From: Bdellovibrio reynosensis
GTDB taxonomy: Bacteria; Bdellovibrionota; Bdellovibrionia; Bdellovibrionales; Bdellovibrionaceae
Reading direction: 5' to 3'
DNA: 64,000 bases
Assembly (NCBI RefSeq): GCF_022814725.1
Contig: NZ_CP093442.1
Location: 1-64,000, forward strand
Shown: piece after piece, positions 44,007-52,260 of the stretch
Position numbering within the stretch: the stretch's first letter is position 1
Layout of the letters: each line of letters opens with the position of its first letter
Notes under the pieces: generated by a model
Database searches by the model: none
The model's input: only the letters and a program-made list of their open reading frames with translations
Told to the model about the DNA's origin: nothing
Made by a program: the position numbers and the translations under genes

Positions 44007-45429
44007 AGTTCGTGATGTTTATGATTTGGATGCGGGCATTGCGGGCGATACGCAAAGTGTTTTGACCTTTTTTAAGGGCTTTGAGGACATCTTTTGAAGT
44101 CTCTACTGCCACTTTGTTCACGTCCAAAACGATGTCGCCCACGCGAAGACCGCTTCGGCTTGCTGCCGAGGATCTGTCCGTTTGAATCACCACGGGTTGT
44201 TTCATGTCTTCAGGAAGGCCCCACTCCATTCTTAATTGCGGAGTTGGATCCATAACCGAAAACCCTAAATCAAACGGAGCTTTGTGGCCTGATTCGTTTT
44301 TAGCAAGCGGGCGAGTGGCAACTTTGGGTTCCACTTTTTCTGCCACGTTGACGTTCAAACTCATCTCTTTATTGTTGCGGATCAGTTTTGCTTTTGCTGG
44401 TTTACCAATCGGTGAGTCACTCACGGCATCGATTAAATCTAAAGAGCTTTTAATCGATTTACCGTTAAATTCAGTCACGATGTCATAAATTCTGAAACCC
44501 GCTTTTAGCGCAGGGCCCTTCGGATCCATATTAGTGATAACAGCACCGCGAATATCGCCCATCCCAAGATACTCCGCAGCTTCGGGATCAAGGTCACCCA
44601 ATGCAGCACCGATATATCCGCGAGCAATTCTTCCTTTGCTTTCAAGCACTGGCAGGATCGCCTTCACTTCATCAATTGGAATCGCAAAACCGATACCTTG
44701 AGCTCTGGCGTCGATCGCAGAGTTAACCCCGATGACTTGTCCTTTGGTATTTACTAAAGGACCGCCAGAGTTCCCCGGGTTGATGCTAGCGTCAGTTTGA
44801 ATCAAAGGAATTTTATTAATCTCTGTGATCGCACGACCCAAGGAAGAAATAATCCCTTTCGTCATCGAATGATCGTGACCAAACGGATTACCAAAGGCCG
44901 CTACCCATTCGCCGACTTCAAGGTCTTTTGAAGACCCCATAACAGCGACAGTGAGTTTATTTTTCGGAGTGATTTTAATTAATGCGATGTCAGAACGTTC
45001 ATCGCTACCAACCAAAGTCGCTTCATAAACGGTCTTATCCTTACCACTTAATTGAACGTTAATTTGGTCTGCACCCGCGATCACGTGATTGTTCGTCACA
45101 ATCAAACCATCTTCACGGATGATAAAGCCCGTTCCTAAACCAATTTGTTGAGGACGTTGGCTTTGCTGAGGTTGTTGCATGCGAAAGCCATAAAGCTGTT
45201 CAAGCATATCTAACATCGGATCACGCATGCGACCGACGTTTTTAGGAAGAGCTGTCGTAGAAATATTAACGACCGCTGGATTGATAGCCTTGGCTAATTC
45301 TTGAAATAGATTTCCTGGTAAAGGTTCGCTCAGTTTTAGTTTCGGGGGATCTTTAGGAAACGTTTGCGCTTGGCCTGGAACTGCAAGCGCTACGGACATG
45401 GCGAACGCTAAGAACACAGATTTTTTCAT
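44005..45429 (-). CDS. degP: DegP/HtrA-type periplasmic serine protease
   Basis: 474 residues, signal peptide ending GQAQ. The trypsin-like domain has His in VTNNHVIAGA, Asp in SDIALIKI and Ser in DASINPGNSGGPL, all three catalytic residues. Two PDZ domains follow (about residues 265-355 and 385-470; IRGAVITNMDPKGPALKAGF and SRSGLRVGDIVLD). These proteases and chaperones clear misfolded envelope proteins. Ends in a palindrome and a terminator. The DUF1844 gene lies 37 nt upstream on the same strand. Confidence 0.92.
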   Translation of the reverse strand: MKKSVFLAFAMSVALAVPGQAQTFPKDPPKLKLSEPLPGNLFQELAKAINPAVVNISTTALPKNVGRMRDPMLDMLEQLYGFRMQQPQQSQRPQQIGLGTGFIIREDGLIVTNNHVIAGADQINVQLSGKDKTVYEATLVGSDERSDIALIKITPKNKLTVAVMGSSKDLEVGEWVAAFGNPFGHDHSMTKGIISSLGRAITEINKIPLIQTDASINPGNSGGPLVNTKGQVIGVNSAIDARAQGIGFAIPIDEVKAILPVLESKGRIARGYIGAALGDLDPEAAEYLGMGDIRGAVITNMDPKGPALKAGFRIYDIVTEFNGKSIKSSLDLIDAVSDSPIGKPAKAKLIRNNKEMSLNVNVAEKVEPKVATRPLAKNESGHKAPFDLGFSVMDPTPQLRMEWGLPEDMKQPVVIQTDRSSAASRSGLRVGDIVLDVNKVAVETSKDVLKALKKGQNTLRIARNARIQIINITN

Positions 45430-45466
45430 AAATATGTCTCCTGTCTACACTCCGACTTTGTCGGTA

Positions 45467-45715
45467 CTAAATGGACACGTACTTCATTTGCAAATCACTA
45501 ATTAAGTTTTCCAAAAATTTAGCTTCATCGCTAGAAAGATTTCCCTTGGTCTTTTCTTGCAGGACCACCAAAAGGTCGATGTTAAATCGAGCCATATTTT
45601 TATCTTTCGTCGTTTCGCCATTTTGGGGGTTTGGTGCTAAACCCATAGCCATTACGGCTGATGAGGCGATGGACATAATCAAAACAGAAAATGAAGCTTC
45701 TAATGTTTCAGCCAT
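45467..45715 (-). CDS. DUF1844 family protein
   Basis: 82 residues. The DUF1844 pattern is complete: ASFSVLIMSIASSAVMAMGL, then ARFNIDLLVVLQEKTKGNLSSDEAKFLENLISDLQMKYV. The N-terminal hydrophobic helix may sit on the membrane. Function unknown; the family is common in delta-type proteobacteria. GAGGA precedes the ATG. It probably shares a message with the protease downstream. Confidence 0.9.
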   Translation of the reverse strand: MAETLEASFSVLIMSIASSAVMAMGLAPNPQNGETTKDKNMARFNIDLLVVLQEKTKGNLSSDEAKFLENLISDLQMKYVSI

Positions 45716-45761
45716 AAAAAATCCTCAAATCAAAGATGTGTTCTTGTTTTTCCCTGTCAAG

Positions 45762-46574
45762 TTAGATGGGATAATAACCCATTAACTTTTGCAGCCTAAC
45801 CTCAATGGCCGGATGCGATCTTAAAAATAAATTCTTTTGTCTAAAGCCTTCTGGATTCACCATAAAAAGGTGGCTCGTGCAAGGCGGGACGCTTAAAGGT
45901 TGGGTTTGTGCTAACCCTTCCATGCGCCATAGGACTTCACCTAATTCGTTGCGGCTGGCTAATAGCTCTGTTGCCATTAAATCATTTTCATAAAACGATT
46001 TTTCATTCACGACGGACTTAATAATAACCCAGCCGATGGGTGAAAGAAGTGCAGCAAAAAATTGCACTTTTTTTGGAAGTATTGAGTCTAAAAACTGTCC
46101 AATTCCGACAACAGAGTTCGCAAGAGTACTTGACGCCCCGAAGGCGAAAGTATCAAGTCTGCGAATGTGACATAATTGATGGGCGACGACGGCCGTTAAT
46201 TCTCTTTCAGAAAAAGTTTTCAACAGCCCCGCAGTAAAACCCAACGATCCTCGTTTCCAAGAATGGCCAACACAGAAAGCATTAGCAGAAGAATGGGGGG
46301 TTATATAAATCGCTGGAGCTGGAATTCTTAATTCTTGGGAAACGCGCTCAACAATATCAATAACTCCCCAAGCATCTTGGCCTTTAACGCGTTTTGCATT
46401 CAGCTTCCCAAGCACTCGATTTTCGCCATAGAAGAAAACAAAAAAGTTAAGCAACAGGGCAAGCAAGAAGCCGATGCTTAAACCTAAGCGTTCACCAACT
46501 TGGTAACCGGCGATCAGCAGCGCTAGGGAGCTTATAAGAATGAAAAGCCAGACTTTTGTATTGTTGTTTATCAT
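45762..46574 (-). CDS. M48 (HtpX-like) membrane protein with altered active site (HQxxH)
   Basis: 270 residues, the layout of HtpX: two N-terminal TM helices (about 10-50), a cytoplasmic peptidase-like domain, two more hydrophobic segments (about 165-195). INAFCVG-like SSANAFCVGHSWKRGSLGFTAGLL is the family strand. The zinc motif reads HQLCH (residues 132-136; 46181-46167) where active members have HExxH; the Glu codon GAA has become CAA. A later Glu (FYENDLMATEL) can still bind zinc. Without the Glu that activates water it should be proteolytically dead, so it may bind clients or regulate another protease. Confidence 0.85.
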   Translation of the reverse strand: MINNNTKVWLFILISSLALLIAGYQVGERLGLSIGFLLALLLNFFVFFYGENRVLGKLNAKRVKGQDAWGVIDIVERVSQELRIPAPAIYITPHSSANAFCVGHSWKRGSLGFTAGLLKTFSERELTAVVAHQLCHIRRLDTFAFGASSTLANSVVGIGQFLDSILPKKVQFFAALLSPIGWVIIKSVVNEKSFYENDLMATELLASRNELGEVLWRMEGLAQTQPLSVPPCTSHLFMVNPEGFRQKNLFLRSHPAIEVRLQKLMGYYPI

Positions 46575-46698
46575 ATATTTTTTGTCCCACTTATTCAGGT
46601 ACTTGGCAAGGGTATGGGAAGCGCTGTTCTACAAAGTCTAAGCTTGCGGAGTTAGAAGGAAAATTGTGAAATAAACTGTCTGTCCTAGGAGGAACATC

Positions 46699-47691
46699 GT
46701 GAGTGAAGTTGACATCATGGCCCTGAACGCCGCCATTAAGCAAGAAAGCCAATTTATCGAAAAAATGATGGCTGAGATTAACAAAGTTGTCGTTGGTCAA
46801 AAAGAAATGGTTGAAGGCATTATGATGGGCCTTTTAACGGGTGGCCACATTCTGTTAGAGGGTGTTCCGGGCTTAGCGAAAACTTTAACAATCGCGACAG
46901 TTTCAAAATCAATCTCTTTAGATTTCCAAAGAATTCAATTCACTCCTGATCTGTTACCAACAGACTTGATTGGTACGATGATTTTTAATCCAAAATCAGG
47001 GGAGTTTGCTCCTCGTAAAGGTCCGATCTTTACAAACATCGTGCTTGCCGACGAGATTAACCGTGCGCCTGCCAAAGTTCAATCAGCACTGCTTGAAGCG
47101 ATGGCCGAAAAACAAGTGACGATCGGTGATGTGTCTTACAAACTTTCTAATCCTTTCTTAGTTCTTGCGACTCAAAATCCGCTAGAACAAGAAGGTACTT
47201 ATCCGCTGCCTGAAGCGCAGATGGACCGCTTCATGTTTAAAATTAACGTTGTTTATCCAGGTAAAGGTGAGGAGCTAGAAATCCTAAACCGCATGGGTAC
47301 GAATGAAAAACCTGTGGTGAATTCCGTAATTTCTCAAGAAGACTTATTAAGAGCTTCTTCACGCGCAGACCAAATTTACGTCGATAATAAAATTAAGAAC
47401 TACATTGTTGAATTGATCATGGCTTCGCGTAAGCCAGGCGAATACGGTTTAAGTCGTATCGCAAATCTGATCAATGTCGGTGGTTCACCGCGTGCAACGA
47501 TCAGTTTGTATCGTGCAGCAAAAGCCCACGCGTTCATCCGCGGAAGAGGTTACGTAACGGCTGAAGACGTAAAAGCAATTGCTTACCACGTGATGAGACA
47601 TCGTCTGATTCTTACTTACGAAGCTGAAGCTGAAAACATCAAAACTGATGACATCATCAAAGAAATCTTGAGCCAAATTGAGGTGCCATAG
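46699..47691 (+). CDS. MoxR-family AAA+ ATPase, first gene of the Bat operon
   Basis: 330 residues; GTG start after AGGAGGA. Walker A is GVPGLAKT, Walker B LADEINRAP, sensor 1 LATQNPLEQEGTYPLPEAQMDRF, all as in the MoxR/RavA group. These ATPases work with von Willebrand A proteins, perhaps as chaperones or to insert metal. It overlaps the DUF58 start by 1 nt and leads a seven-gene operon. Confidence 0.92.
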   Translation: MSEVDIMALNAAIKQESQFIEKMMAEINKVVVGQKEMVEGIMMGLLTGGHILLEGVPGLAKTLTIATVSKSISLDFQRIQFTPDLLPTDLIGTMIFNPKSGEFAPRKGPIFTNIVLADEINRAPAKVQSALLEAMAEKQVTIGDVSYKLSNPFLVLATQNPLEQEGTYPLPEAQMDRFMFKINVVYPGKGEELEILNRMGTNEKPVVNSVISQEDLLRASSRADQIYVDNKIKNYIVELIMASRKPGEYGLSRIANLINVGGSPRATISLYRAAKAHAFIRGRGYVTAEDVKAIAYHVMRHRLILTYEAEAENIKTDDIIKEILSQIEVP

Positions 47692-48557
47692 TGAGTTTAC
47701 CTCCTGAGGTTCTAAAAAAAGTTAAGCTCTTAGAGATCAACACAAGAAAACTTGTGAACAATCTTTTTGCAGGCGAATATCACACGGCCTTTAAGGGTCA
47801 AGGGATGACTTTTGCGGATTTCAGGGAGTATGTGCCAGGCGATGACGTGCGGAGCATTTCATGGCCCCTGACTGCACGTACAGGAAAACCCTACATCAAA
47901 ACTTTCGAAGAAGAGCGTGAGCTGACTTTGATTTTAGCAGTCGACGTCAGTGGCTCTAGTGACTTTGGAACTGGCCCTTACTTTAAAGGTGAAGTCATGA
48001 CCCACATGGCAGCCCTTTTAGCTTTTTCGGCGGTGAAAAATAATGACCAGGTCGGCTTACTACTTTTTAGTGATCAAGTTGAACACTTCGTTCCACCTAA
48101 AAAGGGACGTGGCCATGTGCATAGACTTCTTCGCGATTTATTTTACTTTCAGCCTAAAAGCCATCGTACCAAACTGTCTTCAGGCTTTAGTTACCTGCAA
48201 GGTATTTTAAAAAAGCGCGCGACAGTTTTTGTGTTCAGCGATTTCATGGATCAGGGCTTTGATCAAAGTTTAAGACTTCTAGGTCGCAAACACGACGTGG
48301 TTGCGTGCGTGGTCAATGATGCTGCCGAATACTCGTTACCGCGCATGGGTGTGATTGAAGTTCAAGATGCTGAAACTGGCGAAATTCTAACGGTAGACAC
48401 TTCTTCACCGGGCTTCCGTGCCCAGTATGAAGAGGCTGTTTTAAAACGCAAAGATCAACGTGATAAAGCTTTAAGGCTTTCTCAAGTTGAACGCGTGGAT
48501 GTGAAATCCAGCGAAGATTATGTAAATCCGCTGGTCGCATTTTTTAAGAAGAGATAA
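47691..48557 (+). CDS. DUF58 protein of the Bat operon
   Basis: 288 residues. DUF58 core: GEYHTAFKGQGMTFADFREYVPGDDVRSISW, then a von Willebrand A-like strand LILAVDVSGSSDFG with a MIDAS-type DxSxS. Usual partner of MoxR. GTG start 1 nt before the end of the ATPase gene. Cytoplasmic, role in envelope integrity inferred from the operon. Confidence 0.9.
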   Translation: MSLPPEVLKKVKLLEINTRKLVNNLFAGEYHTAFKGQGMTFADFREYVPGDDVRSISWPLTARTGKPYIKTFEEERELTLILAVDVSGSSDFGTGPYFKGEVMTHMAALLAFSAVKNNDQVGLLLFSDQVEHFVPPKKGRGHVHRLLRDLFYFQPKSHRTKLSSGFSYLQGILKKRATVFVFSDFMDQGFDQSLRLLGRKHDVVACVVNDAAEYSLPRMGVIEVQDAETGEILTVDTSSPGFRAQYEEAVLKRKDQRDKALRLSQVERVDVKSSEDYVNPLVAFFKKR

Positions 48558-48559
48558 TA

Positions 48560-49450
48560 ATGGCAACGATTCAGTGTAAAGTGGAAGTCCCCGCTGTTGA
48601 GGGATTAAATGAAAATGAAATCACTGTCGGACGAGAAATTCTTCTAGCATGTGAAGGGGAGTTTCCAAAAAACCTAGATCAGGAAAAGCTTCATTTCGTC
48701 TTAAAGCCAGAGATGAAATATAAAATCCATTTACTAAAATTTGAATTTAGAAGTTCGACGGCGGCTGATATCACGGCCACAGCGTATAAAGCTGGTGAAA
48801 TTCAAATCGATGACTTGCAATTAAGTGACGGCACGCAAACTTTAAGCCTTGGTGCTATTCAGTACGGTGTGCAATCTGTGCTACCGAAACAGGCTCCGGG
48901 TGCGCCTGAAGTTAAACAAGAACCCTTTGGTCCCTTTGGACCCGCACAGCTTTCTGTGCCGATGTTATATTGGGCAATGCTTGCTGCATTTATCGGTTTA
49001 GTAATTCTTTTGGTGGTCGCAAAAATCTATCGTGTGGTTCAGCGCCGAAATATGTTACAGCGCCTTAAAGAACATGATTCAGCGTTATCGCCGCTAGCGC
49101 AATTCCATCAAAGCTTTAGAAAATTACAGCGCATAAACTCTGTGTTCTTCGGTGTAGCCGCAAGTAAAGAAGACATCCAAACTTGTCTTGAAGACACGAA
49201 CAAGATGTTAAAACTTTTCTTAACTCGTCGTTACCAAGTGCCTGCTTTAGAGTGGAATGATCGATTGATTTTAAAAGATCTTAAAAAACACCATCCTAAA
49301 GTTCACCAGCATTTTGGCGACGATTTAAAAAAGCTGTTAAATGAATACAGTCGGGGCTTCCAGGATAAAGAAAATCTTAAAGAACAGGATGTCTTAAACA
49401 TCGCAACTTCAACCCGTCACTTAGTTGAAGAAATGGAGAGAATGTCATGA
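48560..49450 (+). CDS. Bat-operon membrane protein of unknown function
   Basis: 296 residues: an N-terminal beta-rich domain (1-110), a Pro-rich linker, one TM helix (about 135-158, YWAMLAAFIGLVILLVV), then a helical domain (about 165-296). The position between DUF58 and BatA is often taken by a protein with a single TM and helical tail (DUF4381-like), but identity is uncertain. The stop overlaps the BatA start by 4 nt. Confidence 0.7.
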   Translation: MATIQCKVEVPAVEGLNENEITVGREILLACEGEFPKNLDQEKLHFVLKPEMKYKIHLLKFEFRSSTAADITATAYKAGEIQIDDLQLSDGTQTLSLGAIQYGVQSVLPKQAPGAPEVKQEPFGPFGPAQLSVPMLYWAMLAAFIGLVILLVVAKIYRVVQRRNMLQRLKEHDSALSPLAQFHQSFRKLQRINSVFFGVAASKEDIQTCLEDTNKMLKLFLTRRYQVPALEWNDRLILKDLKKHHPKVHQHFGDDLKKLLNEYSRGFQDKENLKEQDVLNIATSTRHLVEEMERMS

Positions 49451-50457
49451 CCTATCATTCTCTTTGGGCTTTTTGGTTTCTAATTCCGCTAGTTTTAATT
49501 CTTGTTTGGACATTCTGGAATCGTCGTAAAAAAACACCGACGTTACAGTTTGGTTCAGTTGACGTCTTAAAAAGCGTGACGCCAAGTCTGCGTACCAGAC
49601 TTATGCACTTACCAACAATTCTAAAAGCATTGGCATTGGTATTTGCAATCATGGCTTTAGCCCGACCGCAAACCATGAACACTAAGATCCGTAAGAACGT
49701 AGAAGGTATCGATATTGTCATCTGTTTAGACGTGTCTGACAGTATGTTGATTGAAGATATGAAGCCTTTAAATCGTTTAGAGGCCGCTAAAGAAACTATC
49801 AAAAAATTCATCGAAGGCCGAAGCTCTGACCGTATCGGCCTTGTGGTGTTTGCTGGTGAATCTTTCACTTTAGTTCCACCAACTTTGGATTACCAATTGA
49901 TCTTACAACGAGTGGGCGAGATCACCAGTGCTTCAAGTGCTAAAATCAAAGACGGTACAGCTCTAGGTGTTTCAATGGCGAATGCAGCAGGAAGATTAAA
50001 AGACTCCCAAGCAAAAAGCCGCGTGATGATTTTCATGACCGACGGGGAAAACAACTCTGGAACCATCGATCCTGAAACGGGTTTAGAAATCGCCAAAGGT
50101 TATGGCATTAAAGTTTATTCCATCGGTGTAGGTAAAGATGGTCCAACTAGAATTCCAGTTTATTCTCGGGACATTTTTGGCCAGAAAGTAAAAACCTATC
50201 AACCGTTTGAAAGTACAGTGAATGAAGACTTACTTTCCCGTATGGCAAAGGATACCGGCGGTAAGTTCTATCGCGCGACCAATGAAGGTGCCTTACAAAA
50301 AGTCTTTAACGACATCGACAATCTAGAGAAAACTAAAATTGACGTGAACAAATTCACTAACTACACGGAAAAATTTCCGCCGTATTTAGTAATTGCCATC
50401 GTCTTGTATTTAACAGGTCTACTTTTAGGCAGATCATGGTTAAGGAGGGTGCCATAA
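49447..50457 (+). CDS. batA: BatA-type von Willebrand A protein
   Basis: 336 residues. Two N-terminal TM helices (about 6-22 and 60-76), a von Willebrand A domain with MIDAS DVSDS in IVICLDVSDSML, then FMTDGENNSG, and a C-terminal TM (about 312-330). The aerotolerance (Bat) proteins support envelope stress resistance in Bacteroides and other bacteria, the mechanism being unknown. It shares 1 nt with batB (TAATG). Confidence 0.9.
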   Translation: MTYHSLWAFWFLIPLVLILVWTFWNRRKKTPTLQFGSVDVLKSVTPSLRTRLMHLPTILKALALVFAIMALARPQTMNTKIRKNVEGIDIVICLDVSDSMLIEDMKPLNRLEAAKETIKKFIEGRSSDRIGLVVFAGESFTLVPPTLDYQLILQRVGEITSASSAKIKDGTALGVSMANAAGRLKDSQAKSRVMIFMTDGENNSGTIDPETGLEIAKGYGIKVYSIGVGKDGPTRIPVYSRDIFGQKVKTYQPFESTVNEDLLSRMAKDTGGKFYRATNEGALQKVFNDIDNLEKTKIDVNKFTNYTEKFPPYLVIAIVLYLTGLLLGRSWLRRVP

Positions 50458-51521
50458 TGTTTCGCTTTGAAAACGTGGCCGCTTTTAACTATTTGTGGCT
50501 GATTCCAATTATTATTGTCGTAGGCTATTTCTTTGATCGTCGTTCGAAAAAAAGAATGACTGAGGCCATTGGCTCAAGACTTTATCCATTTTTAGCAAGT
50601 TCCGTTTCAAACAAAAAAAGAAAACTTAAAACGTTCTTGCAAGTTTTAACTGTGTTCTTATTTGTTCTAGCTTTAGCCCGCCCGCAGATGGGTGAAAGCC
50701 AGCAAGAAGTTAAATCAGAAGGTGTTGAAATCATTTTTGCTGTCGACGTTTCAGAAAGTATGATGGCCGAAGACGTGAAGCCTTCGCGTTTAGCCCAAGC
50801 TAAAAGTGAACTGAGCCGTCTGATGGATTTGATGCCTGGAAACAAAGTGGGAGTCGTCGCATTTGCAGGCTCTGCAGCCCTTTTATCACCTCTAACGAAT
50901 GATCCGGGCGCGATTAAAATGTATCTTGAGTCTTTAGAGCCAAGTTCAGTTTCATCGCAAGGTACCAACTTTACTGAAGCTTTGAACGTAGCTAAAGACG
51001 CTTTCAATCGCGGTGGTGTAACAACCGATGATACGGTCAAAGTAACTCGCGTTATCTTAATCGCATCAGACGGTGAAGATCATGAACCGGGAGCTTTAGA
51101 AGAAGCTAAGAAAATGGCTAGCGAAGGTGTGCGTATTTTCTCGCTAGCTTACGGCACTGAAAAAGGTGGCGCCATTCCCGTCAGAGACGGCATGGGCTTT
51201 TTAAAGGGTTATAAAAAAGACCGCCAAGGGCAGACGATCCTGACAACTGTTAAAGGTGATGCTTTAAGATCCATCGCTGAAGCAGGCAAAGGCAGTTTTT
51301 ATTTCGCAACCTTTGGCGGCGATCAAACCAAACTTTTAGTCGAAGATATCACCAAACTTGAAAAGACTCAGTTTGATGCCACCATGGCGACACAATACGA
51401 AGAGCGTTTTCAAACAGTGCTGTTATTAGGTATTTTAGTCGCATTAATCGAGTTATTCCTGGGCGAACGCCGTCAAGGTTTCCGCTTCTGGAAAGGACGA
51501 TTCGAGGTGCCCCCTGCGTAG
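50457..51521 (+). CDS. batB: BatB-type von Willebrand A protein
   Basis: 354 residues from ATG (after AAGGAGGG). Same layout as BatA: TM helices near residues 8-25 and 55-72, MIDAS in IIFAVDVSESMM, LIASDGEDHEPG, and a C-terminal TM (about 318-335). A GTG 21 nt upstream is not favoured. Its last 8 nt overlap batC. Confidence 0.9.
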   Translation: MFRFENVAAFNYLWLIPIIIVVGYFFDRRSKKRMTEAIGSRLYPFLASSVSNKKRKLKTFLQVLTVFLFVLALARPQMGESQQEVKSEGVEIIFAVDVSESMMAEDVKPSRLAQAKSELSRLMDLMPGNKVGVVAFAGSAALLSPLTNDPGAIKMYLESLEPSSVSSQGTNFTEALNVAKDAFNRGGVTTDDTVKVTRVILIASDGEDHEPGALEEAKKMASEGVRIFSLAYGTEKGGAIPVRDGMGFLKGYKKDRQGQTILTTVKGDALRSIAEAGKGSFYFATFGGDQTKLLVEDITKLEKTQFDATMATQYEERFQTVLLLGILVALIELFLGERRQGFRFWKGRFEVPPA

Positions 51522-52260
51522 TTTAATTTATTCTTCGATAGTTATAGCTTTATTAACTGGTTGTGGACCGGGCCGTCCTGACTTGCGCACTTTGCAGTTA
51601 AATCAAAATGCAAATAACGATCTTAAAGGACAGACCTTTCCATCGGCGATGGAAAAATATCTTGAAGCTTTAAGGTATGATCCTTTCGTCGGTGCCTTGC
51701 ATCTGAATTTGGGTTTAAGTTTTGAAGGCTTGCAGCAAGCTGAAAAAGCCTTAGCTTCTTATAAAGAAGCAGAAACCTTGGCCTTAAAAGAACAAAACCA
51801 AGAATTAGTATTTATGGCACGCTTCAATCAAGCGCAGCTTTTAGGCAAAGCCAAACGCATCGATGAAGCCTTGAGCTTGTACCAAAAAGCCTTAGAGATC
51901 ATTCCCACCTCTAAAGAAGTGAAAACCAATATCGAACTTCTAACCCAAGGCGAAGGCGGCGGGAACGGTGGTGAAAACCAAAAGGATCAAAAAGATCAAA
52001 GTGGTGATCAGCAAAAAGACCAAAACAAAGACGGTCAAGGCGATCAAAATAAAGATAAAGAACAAGACCAAGAACAAAAAGACGAAAAAAAAGAAATGAA
52101 ACAATCGCCAAAGTACAAACCTCGTCCTTTCCAAGGAAAAGAGTTGTCAGAAGCGGATGTTAAAAAAATCTTGGGCGAACTAAAACAGCAAGAAGAAAAA
52201 ATCAGAGCTGAGTACAATAAGAAAGAAGTGAAGGAGCAGCCTCGTGACAAAGATTGGTAA
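51514..52260 (+). CDS. batC: BatC-type TPR lipoprotein with probable CTG start
   Basis: 248 residues if translation starts at CTG 51514. In this frame the only upstream standard codon fitting a ribosome site is this CTG, with GAGG 6 nt before it; the product then begins MRSLIYSSIVIALLTGC, a clean lipoprotein signal with Cys17. The in-frame TTG at 51583 would lack the signal peptide. The body has tetratricopeptide repeats (AMEKYLEALRYDP, then ALHLNLGLSFEG), a Gln/Asp/Lys/Gly-rich low-complexity linker (about 145-195) and the conserved KKILGELKQQEEKIR end with KDW. The end overlaps batD by 17 nt. Confidence 0.8.
   Translation: MRSLIYSSIVIALLTGCGPGRPDLRTLQLNQNANNDLKGQTFPSAMEKYLEALRYDPFVGALHLNLGLSFEGLQQAEKALASYKEAETLALKEQNQELVFMARFNQAQLLGKAKRIDEALSLYQKALEIIPTSKEVKTNIELLTQGEGGGNGGENQKDQKDQSGDQQKDQNKDGQGDQNKDKEQDQEQKDEKKEMKQSPKYKPRPFQGKELSEADVKKILGELKQQEEKIRAEYNKKEVKEQPRDKDW

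Noticed and set aside
51583-51585. TTG as start of batC
   Set aside because: Would remove the lipoprotein signal and lacks a ribosome site; CTG at 51514 fits both.
51950-52100. Repeat array in batC
   Set aside because: It is the coding of a Gln/Asp/Lys-rich linker, usual for BatC, not a DNA repeat element.
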